A DNA stretch of 58,431 nucleotides from assembly GCA_900470095.1 (NCBI GenBank), contig UBZM01000013.1:185072-243502 (forward strand), in the 5' to 3' direction. The notes under the pieces were generated by a model. The model made no database searches and was not told the DNA's origin. It saw nothing but the letters and a program-made list of their open reading frames with translations. The first letter of the stretch is position 1, and each line of letters opens with the position of its first letter. Shown piece by piece: positions 16,664 to 26,200 of the stretch. The DNA comes from Hyphomicrobiales bacterium (lineage in GTDB: Bacteria > Pseudomonadota > Alphaproteobacteria > Rhizobiales > Beijerinckiaceae). The translations under genes were made by a program, and so were the position numbers.

Positions 16664-18112
16664 TCACTCCCGGAGCAACCGACCCAGTTTCGCCACAACC
16701 TCCTCGACCGTGTCGGAGGATACGCGTGAGATACCGAAGACGAGCCCGGGCCGGGGCTGACCAAGATGGAAGCGCGACATCGGCTGCATCGCGTAGCCGT
16801 GTCGGCTGAGTTTGTGAGCCATGGCGCGATCATCGATCCGCTGATCCTTGAACCATGTGGCGAGCTGCAGGCCACCCGCGCCGCTGCTGAGGTGCAGAAC
16901 CTGCCCGCAATGATGGCTCAGGGCCGCGAGGCTCATGGCCATGCGCGCGGCATAGGCGGCGTTCATCTTGCGGATATAGGCGCGCAGCCGTCCCTCCCGG
17001 ATGAAATCGGCAAGCGCCGCCTGAACATGGATCGGTACAACCGCGCCCCGGAGTTGCAGACCGAGATTGGCGTCTTCCTGCAGCCAGGGCGGGACGATCG
17101 CATAGGCGACCCGAACACCCGGCGCGAGAACCTTCGAGAACGTTCCGAGATAGGCGACGACATTGTTCCGATCGATGCCCTGCAGCGCCGCGATCGGGCG
17201 GGATGCGTACTGGAATTCGCTGTCGTAGTCGTCCTCGATGATGAGAGCTCCGCTGGCCTGCGCGACCTCCAGCAAGGCCAGTCGTCGTTGCAGGCTCATC
17301 GTTGCGCCTGTGGGATATTGATGCGAGGGCGTGACATAGATCAGCCGCGCTGGCGGGCCGGAGGCCTTGCTGACATCGATCCCTGCGCTGTCGCAGGGGA
17401 CCGGGACGATGCGGGCTCCGGCCGCTTGCAGCAAGGCCCGTGCCGCCGGGTATCCAGGCTCTTCCATCCAGGCGATGCTGGCATCGCCTGCGACGGGTTG
17501 GAGCCGGATGGACGCGAGCAGGCCGATCGCCGCCCTGGTCGAGGGAAGGACGAGGACCTGCTCAGGCCGCGCGACAACCCCGCGCCGGTCGGCGACATGA
17601 GCGATGATCGCTTCCTGCAACTCGCGAATGCCACCGGCGTCGCCGTAGCCGAGATCGTGAATCCGCAGCGAGCGGGCTCGGGCGCCAAGACACCGTGCCC
17701 AGGTTGCGTGCGGGAAGTCGGCCAGATCCGGAATGCCGGGCTCGAAGAATCTCTGGGCGTGCGGTTCGACAATCGGCCATGGGGTGGTGGGCTCAGCGCG
17801 ATCCGGTCCGGGGGAGGCCAGTTTCGCAACGGGGGCGACGCGGCTGGCCGATCCTGACGCGGCCTCAAGATATCCTTCGGCCTTGAGCCGGTCATAAGCC
17901 AGGACGACGGTCGAGCGGGCGACACCAAGCGCGTTGGCCAGAACGCGCGTCGACGGCAGGCGCTGACCTGCAAGCAATTGACCCTGCAGGATGCGGTCGC
18001 GTACCGCGCGGTAGACCTGTCCTTCAAGATCCCCTGCGCTTCGATCGAGCGGAGACCACACCGGATGCAGAGGCGTTGTCGCGACGTCCAAAGTGGTCTG
18101 GTGAAAATCCAT
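16664..18112 (-). CDS. MocR/PdxR-type regulator (GntR HTH plus aminotransferase domain)
   Basis: 482 residues. The N-terminal winged helix (LEGQVYRAVRDRIL to VARSTVVLAYDRLKAEGYL, about 28-82) is GntR-like. The rest is a fold-type I aminotransferase domain with the PLP lysine in YLGTFSKVLAPGVRVAY (about 325) and IIEDDYDSEFQY before it. Such proteins use bound PLP to regulate a neighbouring gene. The neighbour here is a divergent acetyltransferase 84 bp away; the shared region is the likely operator. No pdxST genes are nearby, so a role in B6 synthesis is not indicated. Confidence 0.9.
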   Translation of the reverse strand: MDFHQTTLDVATTPLHPVWSPLDRSAGDLEGQVYRAVRDRILQGQLLAGQRLPSTRVLANALGVARSTVVLAYDRLKAEGYLEAASGSASRVAPVAKLASPGPDRAEPTTPWPIVEPHAQRFFEPGIPDLADFPHATWARCLGARARSLRIHDLGYGDAGGIRELQEAIIAHVADRRGVVARPEQVLVLPSTRAAIGLLASIRLQPVAGDASIAWMEEPGYPAARALLQAAGARIVPVPCDSAGIDVSKASGPPARLIYVTPSHQYPTGATMSLQRRLALLEVAQASGALIIEDDYDSEFQYASRPIAALQGIDRNNVVAYLGTFSKVLAPGVRVAYAIVPPWLQEDANLGLQLRGAVVPIHVQAALADFIREGRLRAYIRKMNAAYAARMAMSLAALSHHCGQVLHLSSGAGGLQLATWFKDQRIDDRAMAHKLSRHGYAMQPMSRFHLGQPRPGLVFGISRVSSDTVEEVVAKLGRLLRE

Positions 18113-18196
18113 GAACTGGCAGTTTATATCCTACCGGCAATCCCCACAATTGTCGCCTGTCTCGGTCTTAACCCGGTTCGACTTCAGGAACGCATC

Positions 18197-18856
18197 ATGG
18201 ATCTCTCACATTGGAAGGGCGTGGCGCGCCCGGAGCGCATAGCACTGGATGGGCGCTACACCCGGCTCGAGCCACTCGATGCTGCGCTGCACGGCAAGGA
18301 TCTCTTCATCTCGGCCCAGGAACCGGGGGCGGATGACCGCTTCCGCTATCTGTTCGAAGAGGCGCCAGCCGATCTGGCAGCCTTCAATCCCTGGCTCGAG
18401 AAAGCGTCAACATCGCCCGATCCGCTGTTCTTTGCCGTGATCGACAAGAGGACTGGTCGGGCGGAGGGACGCCAAGCGCTGATGCGGATCGAGCCTGTGC
18501 ATGGCGTGATCGAGATCGGCAACATCCTGTGGGGCCCCGCGATCGCCCGCAGCCGCGTCGCGACCGAGGCGCTCTATCTCTTTGCCAGCCATGCCTTCGA
18601 CACGCTGGGCTATCGCCGCTTCGAGTGGAAATGCAATAACCTCAACGAGCCCTCCAAGCGCGCTGCGCAACGCTTCGGCTTCACGCCGGAGGGCGTCTTC
18701 CGGCAGCACATGGTTACCAAGGGGCGAAACCGCGATACGGCCTGGTTCGCGATGATCGATGGCGACTGGCCGCGCCTGAAGGCCGGCTACGAGGTTTGGC
18801 TGAGCCCGGATAATTTCGATGAGAACGGTCAGCAGAGATCGAAGCTGGCATTCTAA
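18197..18856 (+). CDS. GNAT-family N-acetyltransferase (RimJ/RimL-like)
   Basis: 219 residues. It shows the RimJ/RimL pattern: EIGNILWGPAIARSRVATEA (acetyl-CoA binding region, about 110), FDTLGYRRFEWKCNNLNEPS, and KRAAQRFGFTPEGVFRQHMV. It would transfer acetyl from acetyl-CoA to an amine; substrate unknown. The ATG at 18197 has AGGA 7 bases upstream. Divergent from the MocR regulator, which probably controls it. Confidence 0.88.
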   Translation: MDLSHWKGVARPERIALDGRYTRLEPLDAALHGKDLFISAQEPGADDRFRYLFEEAPADLAAFNPWLEKASTSPDPLFFAVIDKRTGRAEGRQALMRIEPVHGVIEIGNILWGPAIARSRVATEALYLFASHAFDTLGYRRFEWKCNNLNEPSKRAAQRFGFTPEGVFRQHMVTKGRNRDTAWFAMIDGDWPRLKAGYEVWLSPDNFDENGQQRSKLAF

Positions 18857-18941
18857 GGTTGGTGCCGCATACCTCTCCGGCCAGGGCGTCTGGCTGGATG
18901 GACGCGATGCGGGTCGGGGAGGCCGCAAGGTCGGCCTTCCC

Positions 18942-19958
18942 TTACCGCTCGGTGATCTTGAATTCGATCCTGCGATTGCGGCGGTAGGCTTCATCGTTGC
19001 TGGCGAGGTCGAGCGGTTGGAACTCGCCGAACCCGGTTGCGGCGATGCGGTCGGCGGGGAGGCCGCGTGTGATCAGATACTCGACAACCGCGACCGCACG
19101 GGCCGTCGACAGGCTCCAGTTGGACGGGAACTGTGCGGAGCGGATCGGGCGCGCGTCGGTGTGGCCGTCGACGCGCAGGATCCACGGGATATCGGGGGGC
19201 ATCTCATGGCCGAGATCGGTCAGGATGGTTGCGAGCTTGTCGAGTTCGGCCTTTCCTTCGGGCTTCAGCACGGCTTGGCCGGCATCGAAGAACACCTCTG
19301 ACTGGAAGACGAAACGGTCCCCGACGACGCGGATGTCGGGACGTGCACCGAGCACCTGCCTGAGACGGCCGAAGAAGTCGGAACGATAGCGGGCCAGTTC
19401 CTGCACGCGCTGGGCGAGGGCGACATTCAGGCGCGAGCCGAGATCGGCAATACGGGCCTGCGATTCCTTGTCCTTGGCTTCGGAAGCCTCGATGGCCTGC
19501 TCGAGCGCAGCGAGTTGCCGGCGCATGGCCTGGATCTGCATGTTGACCTGCTCGACCGTCGCCTGGGCTCTCGCCGAGAGCTGCTTCTCCGCGTCGAGCG
19601 CCTTCTGGGTGTCGGCAAGCTGGGCTGGTCCGTTCGTCGCCTGCGCTTCGAGCGCACCCTGCAAGCGGCCGCGCTCGCTCTGTTCGCGCGTCAGGGTCGA
19701 TTGCATCAGGAGCAGGTTCTCCTGGGCCTGCCGGTTGGAGACGCGCTCCAGCGCAAGCAGGTCGGACAGCTCTGATATCTGGCGATTCAGCCGTTCCAGC
19801 GCGGTGTCCTTGCCGGTCAGTTCCTGCGACAGGAAGAACTGTCCGAGCACGAAGACCGAGAGCAGGAAGACAATGCCGATCAGCATTGTCGAGAGGGCAT
19901 CGACGAAGCCGGGCCAGAAGTTCAGCTGCTCACGGCGGTAGGTGCGAGACAAAGCCAT
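18942..19958 (-). CDS. MotB/OmpA-like peptidoglycan-anchored stator subunit
   Basis: 338 residues. A single N-terminal membrane helix carries the segment FVDALSTMLIGIVFLLSVF (about 18-36), with an aspartate at the position of the MotB proton-binding Asp. About 150 residues of predicted coiled coil follow (residues 45-200, many Gln/Glu/Ala/Arg). The C-terminal OmpA domain has VDGHTDARPI, the NWSLSTARA segment and NRRIEF, the peptidoglycan-contact residues. It lies 57 bp after the MotA/ExbB-like gene, so the two form a channel. No flagellar or Zorya effector genes are nearby; the cellular role is unknown. Confidence 0.88.
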   Translation of the reverse strand: MALSRTYRREQLNFWPGFVDALSTMLIGIVFLLSVFVLGQFFLSQELTGKDTALERLNRQISELSDLLALERVSNRQAQENLLLMQSTLTREQSERGRLQGALEAQATNGPAQLADTQKALDAEKQLSARAQATVEQVNMQIQAMRRQLAALEQAIEASEAKDKESQARIADLGSRLNVALAQRVQELARYRSDFFGRLRQVLGARPDIRVVGDRFVFQSEVFFDAGQAVLKPEGKAELDKLATILTDLGHEMPPDIPWILRVDGHTDARPIRSAQFPSNWSLSTARAVAVVEYLITRGLPADRIAATGFGEFQPLDLASNDEAYRRNRRIEFKITER

Positions 19959-20015
19959 GGCTTCAGGCCTCCTTCGGCTTCGCGTACGCCTTCGTCAGCA
20001 AGCCCGACGAGGGGG

Positions 20016-21035
20016 TCATGGCTCGGAGACGCCGTTTGCGGTCAGGCGCTCGATCAGGCGCTTCAGATCCTTCTCGCGGGCAGCCTGCGCCTCGACCCAG
20101 TCGCGGATCAGCTGCTGTTCGGCGCGCATGTGCTGGACCAGCCCCTGAACGCCTTCGGCAAGGTTCGAGATGGCCTGAGTGGCGGCGCGGTTATTGGGGC
20201 CGTCGGCCAGCGCTGCACTGAGCCGATCGAGCTTGTCGCCGAGATTGCGGCCGATGTCGGGGCCGAAGCCGGGAGCCGCGACCGCTGAGGCGGCCTCCCG
20301 GCTGCGCGAGCCGAGCCAGCTTTCGAGTTCGTTGCGGAAGCGACGCTGTGCCTGGCCGACCTGCAGTTCCAGGAAGCCGAGGATCAGCGAGCCCGCGATG
20401 CCGAAGAGCGAAGACGAAAAGGAGAGGCCCATGCCGGCAAGTGGTGCGGCGAGGCCGGCCTTGAGTTCGTCGAAGAGCACGCCGGCTTCCGCGCCGGTGC
20501 GCAGGCTCTTGATGACGTTTCCGACCGAGCTCACGGTTTCGAGGAGGCCCCAGAAGGTGCCGAGCAGGCCGAGGAAGACGAGCAGGCCTGCGAGATAGCG
20601 CAGGACCTCACGACCGTCATCGAGCCTGACCGCAATCGATTCGAGTACGGAGGCCGCTTGAGTAGGGGCGAGGGTACCAGCGTCGAGTGCCGGCAGCACG
20701 GGACCGAGCGGGGCAATGACCTGGCCGCGCTCGACATCGGCGAGCCCGGGCGCTGCGGCCAGGCGGGTCGCAGCGGCCGCTTCGCTGTTGACGCGCCAGA
20801 GCTCACGCAGTGCGATCAGCGCTCCGACCAGGAGCGCGCCGAGGATGAGCCCGTTGAGACCGGGATTGGTCATGAAGGCCGTGACGAGGCCGCCCTGGAG
20901 GATGAAGCCCAGGAATCCGATCAGGGCGAGGAACAGGATTGCGCGGATCGCGTAGCGCAGCGGCCGCGAAAAGCGGGTGGTTTCCCGTGTCGTCGCGACC
21001 GTGCCCATCTCGGCCGCTGGGACCTCTCTGTCCAT
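20016..21035 (-). CDS. MotA/TolQ/ExbB-family proton-channel protein
   Basis: 339 residues. Membrane segments are at about 27-48 and 50-72, and a longer pair at about 155-185 and 215-245 contains FLGLLGTFWGLLETVSSVG and LAAPLAGMGLSFSSSLFGI, the conserved MotA/TolQ/ExbB signature. A coiled tail (about 290-339) ends in KDLKRLIERL. It forms the ring partner of the downstream OmpA-domain protein. The start at 21035 has GGAAG 7 bases upstream; the frame is open to 21158 but without a better start. Confidence 0.88.
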   Translation of the reverse strand: MDREVPAAEMGTVATTRETTRFSRPLRYAIRAILFLALIGFLGFILQGGLVTAFMTNPGLNGLILGALLVGALIALRELWRVNSEAAAATRLAAAPGLADVERGQVIAPLGPVLPALDAGTLAPTQAASVLESIAVRLDDGREVLRYLAGLLVFLGLLGTFWGLLETVSSVGNVIKSLRTGAEAGVLFDELKAGLAAPLAGMGLSFSSSLFGIAGSLILGFLELQVGQAQRRFRNELESWLGSRSREAASAVAAPGFGPDIGRNLGDKLDRLSAALADGPNNRAATQAISNLAEGVQGLVQHMRAEQQLIRDWVEAQAAREKDLKRLIERLTANGVSEP

Positions 21036-21222
21036 GCCTCGTCTTCCGTTCGCCTGGAGCCTGCCACTCCCGGGTGATCCCGAGCTGGCGTCTCTCATCA
21101 ACCATCCGGCCGTGAGCGGGGTGGACCCGAATCCGGTCACCCCTGTCCACGGCCGCAACGCTGGAGGCAGACTGTCGCCTCCCGCTGCGCCATGATCAAG
21201 CGTGAAAGATCAAAGCTGTATG

Positions 21223-22011
21223 TCAGCCAGCCGTCTTGAGCGCGGCGCGGAGCGCTTGTTCACCGACTTCGTTGCCGCAGATGATATCCTTGGCGCTGGT
21301 CGGCTGCTTGCCATCGAGCGTGCCGAAGGTGCCGCCAGCCTCGCGGATCATCACGGCGCCCGCCGCGAAGTCCCAGGTGTTGAGGCCGCGTTCCCAGTAA
21401 GCGTCCATCCGGCCGGCCGCGACATAGGCGATGTCGAGCGCAGCGGAGCCCATGCGGCGGACATTGGCAAAGCGCGTCATGACGGCGCCGAGCTCGCGCA
21501 GAAAGAGCGGGTGGCCGCCCTTGCCGATATGCGGCACGCCCATGCCGATCAGCATGTCGGTCGGCTCACGGCGACCGGAGACGCGCATCCGGCGGTTGTT
21601 GACATAGGCGCCCTTGCCCTTCTCGGCGATGAAGAGCTCGTCCTTGGCTGCATCATAGACGATGCCCGCGACGAACTGGTTGTCGCGCTCCAGCGCCACC
21701 GAGATGTTCCAATGCGGGATGCCGCGCAGGAAGTTATGGGTGCCGTCGAGCGGGTCGATATGCCAGCGGTTGCTCTCGTCGGTGCCGTGGACGACGCCGC
21801 TCTCCTCCATGACGAAGCCGTAGCCGGGCCTGGCCTTCTCCAGCGATTCGCGCAGGATGCTCTCGGCCTTGTGGTCGGCCTTCGAGACGAAATCGCCCGG
21901 GCCCTTGGCGAGCACCTGCAGGTTCTCGATTTCGCCGAAGTCGCGCTTCAGCGAACGGGACGCCTTCATCACGGCGTCGGTCATCACGGTCATCAGGGGA
22001 GAGCGGATCAT
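21223..22011 (-). CDS. Inositol-monophosphatase family protein (SuhB-like)
   Basis: 262 residues of the IMPase superfamily of lithium-sensitive, magnesium-dependent phosphatases. Motifs are complete: GDFVSKADHKAE (about 38), MEESG (about 68), WHIDPLDGTHNF (metal site, about 83) and NTWDFAAGAVMIREAGG (about 210). The substrate may be inositol phosphate or another phosphomonoester, and some relatives moonlight in rRNA processing. It lies between the Sel1 gene and the stator-like pair, all on the minus strand. Confidence 0.9.
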   Translation of the reverse strand: MIRSPLMTVMTDAVMKASRSLKRDFGEIENLQVLAKGPGDFVSKADHKAESILRESLEKARPGYGFVMEESGVVHGTDESNRWHIDPLDGTHNFLRGIPHWNISVALERDNQFVAGIVYDAAKDELFIAEKGKGAYVNNRRMRVSGRREPTDMLIGMGVPHIGKGGHPLFLRELGAVMTRFANVRRMGSAALDIAYVAAGRMDAYWERGLNTWDFAAGAVMIREAGGTFGTLDGKQPTSAKDIICGNEVGEQALRAALKTAG

Positions 22012-22082
22012 CTAAAACCTCATGCGCGCCTTGAACGCGAGAAGGCCGGCAGCGCCATCGCTCCGGCCTGGAAATTCTGCCG

Positions 22083-23018
22083 TCACTTGCTCGGCTGGCT
22101 CGGCGTAGTCAAGGCCGTGCCCTCGATCCGGTCGGCGGCGACGCGTGCGATCCGGCTCATCTGCTCCGGTGTCATACGGTCAAGCATCTGGTCGAGCATG
22201 GGATCGTCCAGGCCCTGGGCCCTGGCGGCGAGATGCCAGGCAGCGGCCTCGGCACTGTCGGGAGCGATGCCGCGGCCAGCCAGATAGAGACGGGCGATGC
22301 GGTTCTGCGCAATCGCATTGCCCTTGTAGGCGGCGCGCAGGAAGAGCCTGGCGGCAGCTGTTTCGTCGGTGGCGACGCCCTCGCCATTGAACAGCATGAT
22401 CGCATATTCGATCTCGCCCGCGACATTGCCGCTCTCTGCTGCCTTTGCCATCCATTCGGCGGCCTTCGCATTGTCCTGCGGTACGGCGCGGCCCTGCTTG
22501 TAAAGCACGCCCAGTGCGTGTTCGGCATCGCCGATATTGGCCTTCGCGGCGATTTCGAGAGCGGCAACGGCCCGCTTGCCGTCGGCCTCCTTGCCTGTCG
22601 CGAGCAGCGCCAGGGCCAGGTTGTAGTTGGCGGCCGGATGTCCGGCTGCGGCGGCACGTTCCAGCAGCTGGCCGGCCTTGGCGGGGTCGCGCTTGCTGCT
22701 GCGCTGGTCGAGCAGCGCGATGGCGAGCGCATAGACGGCGTTGATGTCGCCGCGGTCGGCTGCGCGCTCATACCATTCGGTGGCGGCCGTGGTGTTTTCC
22801 GGGACGCCGAGACCCTGGCGATAGATTTCGCCGAGCAATGTCATGGCAGCAGCGTCAGTGTTATCAGCCTCGACGCGCTTTAGCGCCTCTTCCTGAGCCC
22901 TGCGATAATGGCCAGCCTGAAGGGCGCCATAGGCAAGGTCGATATCGGCGGCCGACGCAAGCCCGGCCGGCGCGAGCGCCAGCCCGACGAGCAGCAGGCT
23001 GCGCCGGAGGCGTCTCAC
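22083..23018 (-). CDS. Exported Sel1/TPR-repeat protein
   Basis: 311 residues with a signal peptide (RRLRRSLLLVGLALAPAGLASA) and about six Sel1-like repeats, for example GEIYRQGLGVPENTTAATEWYERAADRG split over two units and YLAGRGIAPDSAEAAAWHLAARAQG. Periplasmic Sel1 proteins act as scaffolds. The open frame begins further upstream, but the GTG at 23016-23018 overlaps the stop of the ThiE-like gene (GTGA) and starts right at the signal peptide, so I use it. Role unknown. Confidence 0.87.
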   Translation of the reverse strand: MRRLRRSLLLVGLALAPAGLASAADIDLAYGALQAGHYRRAQEEALKRVEADNTDAAAMTLLGEIYRQGLGVPENTTAATEWYERAADRGDINAVYALAIALLDQRSSKRDPAKAGQLLERAAAAGHPAANYNLALALLATGKEADGKRAVAALEIAAKANIGDAEHALGVLYKQGRAVPQDNAKAAEWMAKAAESGNVAGEIEYAIMLFNGEGVATDETAAARLFLRAAYKGNAIAQNRIARLYLAGRGIAPDSAEAAAWHLAARAQGLDDPMLDQMLDRMTPEQMSRIARVAADRIEGTALTTPSQPSK

Positions 23019-23668
23019 CGGCCGGCCTTCCGGGTTGCGCAGGCGGCGATCGCTGCATTGGCGGCCTCGACAAGGGCGCGGATGTCCTGATCTTCGCCAA
23101 AGGCCCATTCGCCGAGCGCGATGAATTCGGCGCCGGTTTCGACAAGTGCCGGCACGGATGCCGCGTCGGGCGCATAGGCGACGCATGGCGTCTCGAAGAT
23201 CTCCGCCCACCAGGTGGCGCGCTCGACGACTGCCGGCAAAGGCGGCATCGAGCCGTCAGGCCGCGGTTCGCCGAACATCACGTAGTCGACGCCAGCCTCG
23301 CCGACATCCATGGCGTCGTGGCGGGCGCGCAGGCCGCCGGCGCCAATGATGCGCTCATCGCGCAGGCTGGAGCGAGCTTCGCGGATCGCCTCCGGGCCCT
23401 CGACCAAGTGCACGCCATCGGCGCCACCGCGCGTCGCGATCAGCGCCGAACCTTCGACGACGAGCGCGACGCTGTTGGACTGAACGGGACCGGCGATGCG
23501 CTTGACGCGCTCGATCCGGCTGCGGTCGTCGCCCTCGGTGAGGCGGAGCAGCACGGCGGCGACGTCGCCGCCGGCGAAGGCCTGCATCAGGCGAAATGAC
23601 ATGGCCTCGGCATCCGCGACGGGCGGAGTGACGAGCATGAGACGAGTCTGTGAGGTTGTCATGGTCAT
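23015..23668 (-). CDS. ThiE-like (thiamine-phosphate synthase family) protein, probably altered
   Basis: 217 residues with the TIM-barrel order of ThiE: TRLMLVTPP at the start, GADGVHLVEGPEAI in the middle, then IIGAGGLRARHDAMDVGEAGVDYVMFGEP. Several expected residues differ: the usual G-V-S-x-H segment is replaced by GAGGLRARH, and the GGI/pyrophosphate region and the GVAVVSAI end are not recognisable (TGAEFIALGEW instead). It may bind a phosphate ligand without making thiamine phosphate. It overlaps both neighbours by 4 bp. Confidence 0.75.
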   Translation of the reverse strand: MTMTTSQTRLMLVTPPVADAEAMSFRLMQAFAGGDVAAVLLRLTEGDDRSRIERVKRIAGPVQSNSVALVVEGSALIATRGGADGVHLVEGPEAIREARSSLRDERIIGAGGLRARHDAMDVGEAGVDYVMFGEPRPDGSMPPLPAVVERATWWAEIFETPCVAYAPDAASVPALVETGAEFIALGEWAFGEDQDIRALVEAANAAIAACATRKAGR

Positions 23669-24819
23669 GATCTTGCGCGCAAACGGCCTGCGAGAGCGTC
23701 CAATGTCAAGACCGCAAGCCCGGCGACCAGACTCCAGAAGGCGGAACCGACACCGAAAAGCGAGAGGCTGGAAGCCGCAACGGCGAAGGTGATGACGGCG
23801 GCGAAGCGCTCGGAGTCCTTGGCCATGGACTGGCCGAGCGCGCCTGTCAGCGAGCCGATGAGGCCGAGCCCTGCGACCGCGACGATCAGCGCCTTGGGCA
23901 TGGCGATGATGAGTGCGAGCAGCAGCCCGGCCGTCGCGGCGATGCCTAGCCAGAACAGGCCGTAGGCGATGCCGGCCTTCCAGCGTTGCTTAGGGTCGGG
24001 ATGGGTGTCGGCACCCGTGCAGATCGAGGCGCTGATCGCTGCGAGATTAACCATGTGCGCGCCGGTCGGCGCCGTGATGAAGGACATCAGCCCGGTGACG
24101 AACAGGCTGGGCGCAGTCGGCGGATGATAGCCGGCGGCCCGCAGCACTGCGAAGCCCGGCAGGTTCTGGGCGGCCATGGTGACGAGATAGAGCGGGATGC
24201 CGATGCCGATGATCGCGGTCAGGTCGAAGCGCGGCCAGGTCAGGACGAGTTCGGTCAGCGCCATGTCGCCGCCGGGCAGGGTTGCGAGTCCGGTTCCAAA
24301 GCTCAGCGCCAGGCCCGCGGCGAGCGCGGCGATGACGCCGAGAAACGGGTTGATCAGGCGCGCGACCAGGAAGACGGCGAGCAGCGTCAGGACAAGCGCG
24401 GGTTGCAGCTTCATCTCATCGAAGACCGCGACGACGAAGCGGAAGATGACGCCGGCGAGCATGGCCGAGGCGATGGTCATCGGAATCCGCTCGACCAGCG
24501 CACCGAGCGGTCGGAAGGTGGCGGTCAGCATCATCAGGGCGGCAGCGGCGAGGAAGCCGCCGATCGCGGCTGCAAGGTCAAAGCCGCTTGCGGCCGCGAT
24601 AAGAGCTGCACCGGGCGTCGACCAGGCGCAAATGATCGGCATCCGATGGCGCCAGGACAGCCAGATGCTGGCGAGCCCCTTGGCGATGGCAAGCCCGACG
24701 ATCCAGGACACGGTCTGTGCTTGCGTCGCGCCAATGGCCTGCGCTGCGGCAAGCACGACCGCCACGGAGGCGGCAAAGCCGACAAAGACCGCGACCAGCG
24801 CGGAAAAGACGATCGACAT
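23665..24819 (-). CDS. benE: BenE-family benzoate/H+ symporter-like permease
   Basis: 384 residues with 11-12 hydrophobic segments. The segment MPIICAWSTPGAALIAAASGF (split: PIICAWSTPGAAL) and LFVTGLMSFITAPTGAHMVNLAAI are typical of BenE. Family members import benzoate with protons, but no aromatic catabolism genes are close, so the substrate is open. It heads a minus-strand run and overlaps the ThiE-like start by 4 bp. Confidence 0.85.
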   Translation of the reverse strand: MSIVFSALVAVFVGFAASVAVVLAAAQAIGATQAQTVSWIVGLAIAKGLASIWLSWRHRMPIICAWSTPGAALIAAASGFDLAAAIGGFLAAAALMMLTATFRPLGALVERIPMTIASAMLAGVIFRFVVAVFDEMKLQPALVLTLLAVFLVARLINPFLGVIAALAAGLALSFGTGLATLPGGDMALTELVLTWPRFDLTAIIGIGIPLYLVTMAAQNLPGFAVLRAAGYHPPTAPSLFVTGLMSFITAPTGAHMVNLAAISASICTGADTHPDPKQRWKAGIAYGLFWLGIAATAGLLLALIIAMPKALIVAVAGLGLIGSLTGALGQSMAKDSERFAAVITFAVAASSLSLFGVGSAFWSLVAGLAVLTLDALAGRLRARS

Positions 24820-24980
24820 CAGGCACTACCGTGGCAGTAAGGCAAGCCGCGCAGGGAGCGCGCAGCCAGACGGGCCTTTCCTTGAACCAGAAAAGCAGGG
24901 CGCCCGGAAGGGCAGGGACGAAACCGGCTCATGTCCGCGGCGCCTGTCACGGAGCTGTCATCGCTGCACCCTGAACGCGA

Positions 24981-25005
24981 AACGCCCGGCGAGAGGCCGG
25001 GCGTT
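24981..25005 (-). terminator. Terminator hairpin after fba
   Basis: 10-bp stem AACGCCCGGC/GCCGGGCGTT with a 5-nt loop. On the minus strand it is followed by TTTCGCGTT. It lies 70 bp past the fba stop and before the benE start. Confidence 0.65.
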
Positions 25006-25075
25006 TCTGTTCGATGGGTTCAGGCTTGGTGCGCGAATCTGCGCCCCGCTGATCCATTCGGCCGAATTGAGTGTT

Positions 25076-26158
25076 CTACGCGGCCCTATGGCCCGCAAAG
25101 GTCGGATCGAGCTCGCCCTTGGCGTAGCGCTTGGCCATTTCGGCCGTGGTCGCGACGCGCTTGATCTTCGAGGCCTGTCCGGCGGTGTTGAACTCCTGCA
25201 GGCGCAGCGTGCAGAGCTTGGTCATCGCCTCCATGGCGGGCTTCAGATACTTGCGCGGGTCGAATTCGCCGGGATGCTCGGAGAGGATCTTCCGGATCTG
25301 GCCGGTCATGGCCATGCGATTGTCGGTGTCGATATTGATCTTGCGCACGCCGTGCTTGATGCCGCGCTGGATCTCCTCGACCGGAACGCCCCAAGTCTGG
25401 GGCATCTTCCCGCCGTATTGGTTGATGATGTCCTGCAGGTCCTGCGGCACCGAGGAGGAGCCGTGCATCACGAGATGCATGTTCGGCAGCTTCTTGTGGA
25501 TCTCCTCGATGACATGCATGGCGAGGATCGCGCCGTCGGGCTTGCGCGTGAACTTGTAGGCGCCGTGCGAGGTGCCCATGGCGATGGCGAGCGCATCGAC
25601 CTTGGTCTCGGCGACGAATTTCACGGCCTCCTCGGGATTGGTCAGGAGCTGGTCATGGGAGAGCTTGCCCTCGAAGCCATGGCCGTCCTCCTTCTCGCCT
25701 TCGCCGCTTTCCAGCGAGCCAAGCACACCGAGTTCGCCCTCGACCGAGATACCGCCGAGATGGGCCATCTCGGTCACCGTCCTGGTCACGCCGACATTGT
25801 AGTCCCAGTCGCCCGGGGTCTTGCCGTCGGCCTTGAGCGAGCCGTCCATCATCACCGAGGTGAAGCCGGCCTGAATCGCGGTCATGCAGGTCGCCGGCTC
25901 GTTGCCGTGGTCGAGGTGAACGCAGACCGGGATATGCGGATAAATCTCGGTGACGGCGTCCATCATGTGCTTGAGCATGATGTCGTTGGCGTAGGAGCGG
26001 GCGCCGCGCGAGGCCTGGATGATGACGGGCGCATCGGTCGCGTCCGCTGCGGCCATGATCGCCAGTGCCTGTTCCATGTTGTTGATGTTGAAGGCGGGCA
26101 CGCCGTAATCGTTCTCGGCGGCATGGTCGAGCAGTTGGCGAAGCGTGATGCGGGCCAC
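25076..26158 (-). CDS. fba: Fructose-bisphosphate aldolase, class II
   Basis: 360-residue zinc-dependent aldolase (Calvin-type subgroup) interconverting fructose 1,6-bisphosphate and two triose phosphates. [18 protein letters not shown] holds the zinc histidine and catalytic region (about 78-96), [16 protein letters not shown] is at about 235, and [17 protein letters not shown] at about 285. The start is GTG with GGGAGGA 6-8 bases upstream. It follows pgk on the same strand after 364 bp, part of the tkt-gap-pgk-fba cluster. Confidence 0.96.
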   Translation of the reverse strand: MARITLRQLLDHAAENDYGVPAFNINNMEQALAIMAAADATDAPVIIQASRGARSYANDIMLKHMMDAVTEIYPHIPVCVHLDHGNEPATCMTAIQAGFTSVMMDGSLKADGKTPGDWDYNVGVTRTVTEMAHLGGISVEGELGVLGSLESGEGEKEDGHGFEGKLSHDQLLTNPEEAVKFVAETKVDALAIAMGTSHGAYKFTRKPDGAILAMHVIEEIHKKLPNMHLVMHGSSSVPQDLQDIINQYGGKMPQTWGVPVEEIQRGIKHGVRKINIDTDNRMAMTGQIRKILSEHPGEFDPRKYLKPAMEAMTKLCTLRLQEFNTAGQASKIKRVATTAEMAKRYAKGELDPTFAGHRAA

Positions 26159-26200
26159 GATGGTCCTCCCTTTAGGCGTCAGGTTTCCGGGAGGATTTAG

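Noticed and set aside
18942..21035. Zorya anti-phage system
   Set aside because: Only the ZorA/ZorB-like motor architecture is present. No ZorC, ZorD or ZorE type gene is nearby, and the neighbours are housekeeping genes.
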